Assembly (NCBI GenBank): GCA_005888955.1
Contig: VBCS01000230.1
Span: forward strand, 1-7,223
Reading direction: 5' to 3'
Source of the DNA: Betaproteobacteria bacterium
GTDB taxonomy: Bacteria; Pseudomonadota; Gammaproteobacteria; Burkholderiales; Casimicrobiaceae
Length of the DNA: 7,223 nucleotides
Position 1 is the stretch's first letter; each line of letters opens with the position of its first letter. The notes beneath the pieces are model-generated. The model made no database searches. It was not told the DNA's origin and was given only the letters and a program-made list of their open reading frames with translations. Below are positions 6,718 to 7,223 of this stretch, one piece after another. The translations under genes were made by a program, and so were the position numbers.

Positions 6718-7004
6718 ATGAAACGTCCGTGTGTGTATCTGCTTGCGAGTGGCCGGAATGGCACACTCTACGTCGGCGTGACGAGCGGACACCAAGCGAC
6801 TCTTTCTGCATCGCGAGGACGTGATCGGCGGCTTCACGCAGAAGTATGGCGTGCACCGACTCGTCTGGTTCGAGGAATTCGAGGACATGCCGACCGCCAT
6901 AACACGCGAAAAGCAGATCAAGAAGTGGAAATCGTGCATGGAAATTGCGGCTGATCGAAAGCCACAATCCGCAATGGCGCGATCTCTGGGAGGAAATCGT
7001 CTGA
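6718..7004 (+). pseudogene. GIY-YIG nuclease-family gene (YhbQ/UPF0213-like), two frameshifts
   Basis: ATG 6718 opens a GIY-YIG domain: VYLLASGRNGTLYVGVTS is the GIY...YIG pair, here VY and YVG. After codon 23 the frame is lost. Skipping one base at 6787 restores DTKRLFLHRED through REKQIKKWK (6788-6931). A second shift near T6932 must be corrected to reach RAWKLRLIESHNPQWRD and EEIV with TGA at 7002-7004. The reconstruction is 94 residues, normal for this single-domain family, and keeps the expected Tyr (Y7, Y18), Arg (R27), Glu (E64) and Asn (N83). At the first lesion related proteins usually have one more residue, so a two-base loss is as likely as a one-base gain. Uncorrected, the frame ends early at 6954. 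No good ribosome site is seen; a -10-like TACAAT overlaps the ATG. The family comprises small stand-alone nucleases of unclear role, some probably selfish. Domain identity is firm; the inactive state assumes no sequencing error. Confidence 0.88.
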
Positions 7005-7007
7005 TTC

Positions 7008-7063
7008 CTGGGTTCCCGCCCCTGACTTAAGCATTCGAGGGCAGGCTCTTCGCGGGAATGACG
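7008..7063 (-). repeat. REP/dRS3-like palindrome with enlarged loop, downstream copy 1
   Basis: Arms CTGGGTTCCCGC (7008-7019) and GCGGGAATGACG (7052-7063) match the reverse complement of the upstream element with one change. They are separated by 32 nt instead of 4. The stem TTCCCGC/GCGGGAA is 7 bp plus a G-T pair. The copy begins 4 nt after the corrected GIY-YIG stop. The extra 28 nt may be an insertion or the result of fusion of two elements. Confidence 0.6.
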
Positions 7064-7094
7064 TCAGAGAGCGCGATGCGTATAGAAGTGATGC

Positions 7095-7122
7095 CTGGAT
7101 TCCCGCTTGAGCGGGAGTGACG
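7095..7122 (-). repeat. REP/dRS3-like palindrome, downstream copy 2
   Basis: This is a 28-bp element in inverted orientation relative to 6675-6702. It has CTGG, stem ATTCCCGC (7099-7106) / GCGGGAGT (7111-7118) with one T-G wobble, loop TTGA, then GACG. It shares the flanking TGACGTCA (7118-7125) with copy 1 (7059-7066). It lies 19 nt before the last gene's start, so it would be in that gene's mRNA leader. Confidence 0.75.
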
Positions 7123-7141
7123 TCATCGGGAAGCGGGGCCG

Positions 7142-7223
7142 ATGCAGATCAATGTCAATGGTGCACGGGTTTACGCTTACACCGGCTCGCGGGGTTTCGA
7201 TCCCGCGCTGCCGACGATCGTGT
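7142..7223 (+). CDS. Probable alpha/beta hydrolase, N-terminal fragment (3' end outside window)
   Basis: Only 27 codons are present before the window edge. The start MQINVNGARVYAY, followed by TGS and FDPALPTIV, is the usual N-terminus of proteobacterial alpha/beta-fold hydrolases: a first beta-hairpin on 'VNG', then the strand that precedes the HG oxyanion motif. That motif, the nucleophile elbow and the catalytic residues all lie beyond the edge, so substrate and even superfamily are provisional. GGGAAG and GGGG stretches at 7128-7138 can act as the ribosome site for ATG 7142. The gene's leader contains the inverted palindrome 7095-7122. Confidence 0.55.
   Translation, partial: MQINVNGARVYAYTGSRGFDPALPTIV

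Larger units (their letters stand above)
6675..7122 (+). mobile_element. Candidate palindrome-bounded GIY-YIG unit (degenerate)
   Basis: The decayed GIY-YIG gene is enclosed by palindromes of one sequence family: one at 6675-6702 in plus orientation, and two at 7008-7063 and 7095-7122 in minus orientation. Ends in inverted orientation around a nuclease gene recall REP-RAYT units, in which a transposase gene is flanked by inverted REPs, but here the enzyme is of the GIY-YIG type. No target-site duplication could be identified. Mobility is an inference from architecture. Confidence 0.4.
6583..7141. other. 559-base gene-poor region holding a decayed GIY-YIG gene and palindromes
   Basis: There is no intact gene between metY and the last gene. 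Positions 6583-6674 contain no recognisable coding, RNA or terminator signal, only short weak inverted repeats. The remainder holds a REP-like palindrome, a frameshifted GIY-YIG gene and two further palindromes in opposite orientation, listed separately. The short open frames on the minus strand here resemble no known protein and contain the reversed palindrome. Confidence 0.7.

Noticed and set aside
6577..6967. Minus-strand short frames in the region after metY
   Set aside because: They overlap the GIY-YIG pseudogene and the palindrome in reverse and show no domain. The reconstructed plus-strand GIY-YIG gene explains the sequence better.
6821..7030. A separate small gene starting at GTG 6821
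   Set aside because: Its N-terminal part is the middle of the GIY-YIG domain, and its tail after 6932 is out of frame with the family. It is a fragment of the frameshifted gene.
1..7223. CRISPR array, tRNA, rRNA, or IS transposase
   Set aside because: No regularly spaced direct repeats, no cloverleaf candidate and no transposase-like protein were seen on either strand.

Overview
This GC-rich window looks like chromosomal DNA from a proteobacterium. A betaproteobacterium, perhaps Burkholderiales-like, is the best guess. The guess rests on base composition, on the gene families (long AllA-type protein, PA0069-type radical SAM protein, MetY, DctA) and on REP-like palindromes resembling the neisserial dRS3 repeat. 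No rRNA or other taxonomic marker is present, so this is an inference.

Layout. Positions 2-969 (+) carry the 3' end of a DUF3617-like gene and an AllA-family (ureidoglycolate lyase-like) gene. They converge, with only two bases between stop codons, on a minus-strand block at 972-5121. In transcription order that block is osmC, a PA0069-type radical SAM gene, an rraA-like gene, dctA, and a RidA-family gene. Gaps are 23, 14, 115 and 14 nt, so osmC-radical SAM-rraA and dctA-ridA are probably co-transcribed pairs or triplets. A 159-nt region then separates osmC from the divergent metY gene (5281-6582, +).

The 559 bases between metY and the last gene (6583-7141) contain no intact gene. They hold a decayed small GIY-YIG nuclease gene (6718-7004) that reads through to a proper end only if two frameshifts are corrected. 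It is bracketed by palindromes of one family: one copy upstream in plus orientation and two downstream in the opposite orientation. Nuclease gene plus inverted palindromes resembles a REP-type mobile unit and is the most interesting part of the window. The window ends 27 codons into a probable alpha/beta hydrolase gene whose leader contains the last palindrome.

Functionally, dctA (C4-dicarboxylate uptake), the RraA-like protein (a family that includes hydroxy-methyl-oxoglutarate aldolases and oxaloacetate decarboxylases) and the RidA-like protein (enamine/imine clean-up) could serve organic-acid use. OsmC (organic hydroperoxide removal) and MetY (homocysteine synthesis from O-acetylhomoserine) are housekeeping stress and sulfur functions. 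Apart from the GIY-YIG/palindrome region the content is ordinary, and no wholly new system is evident.
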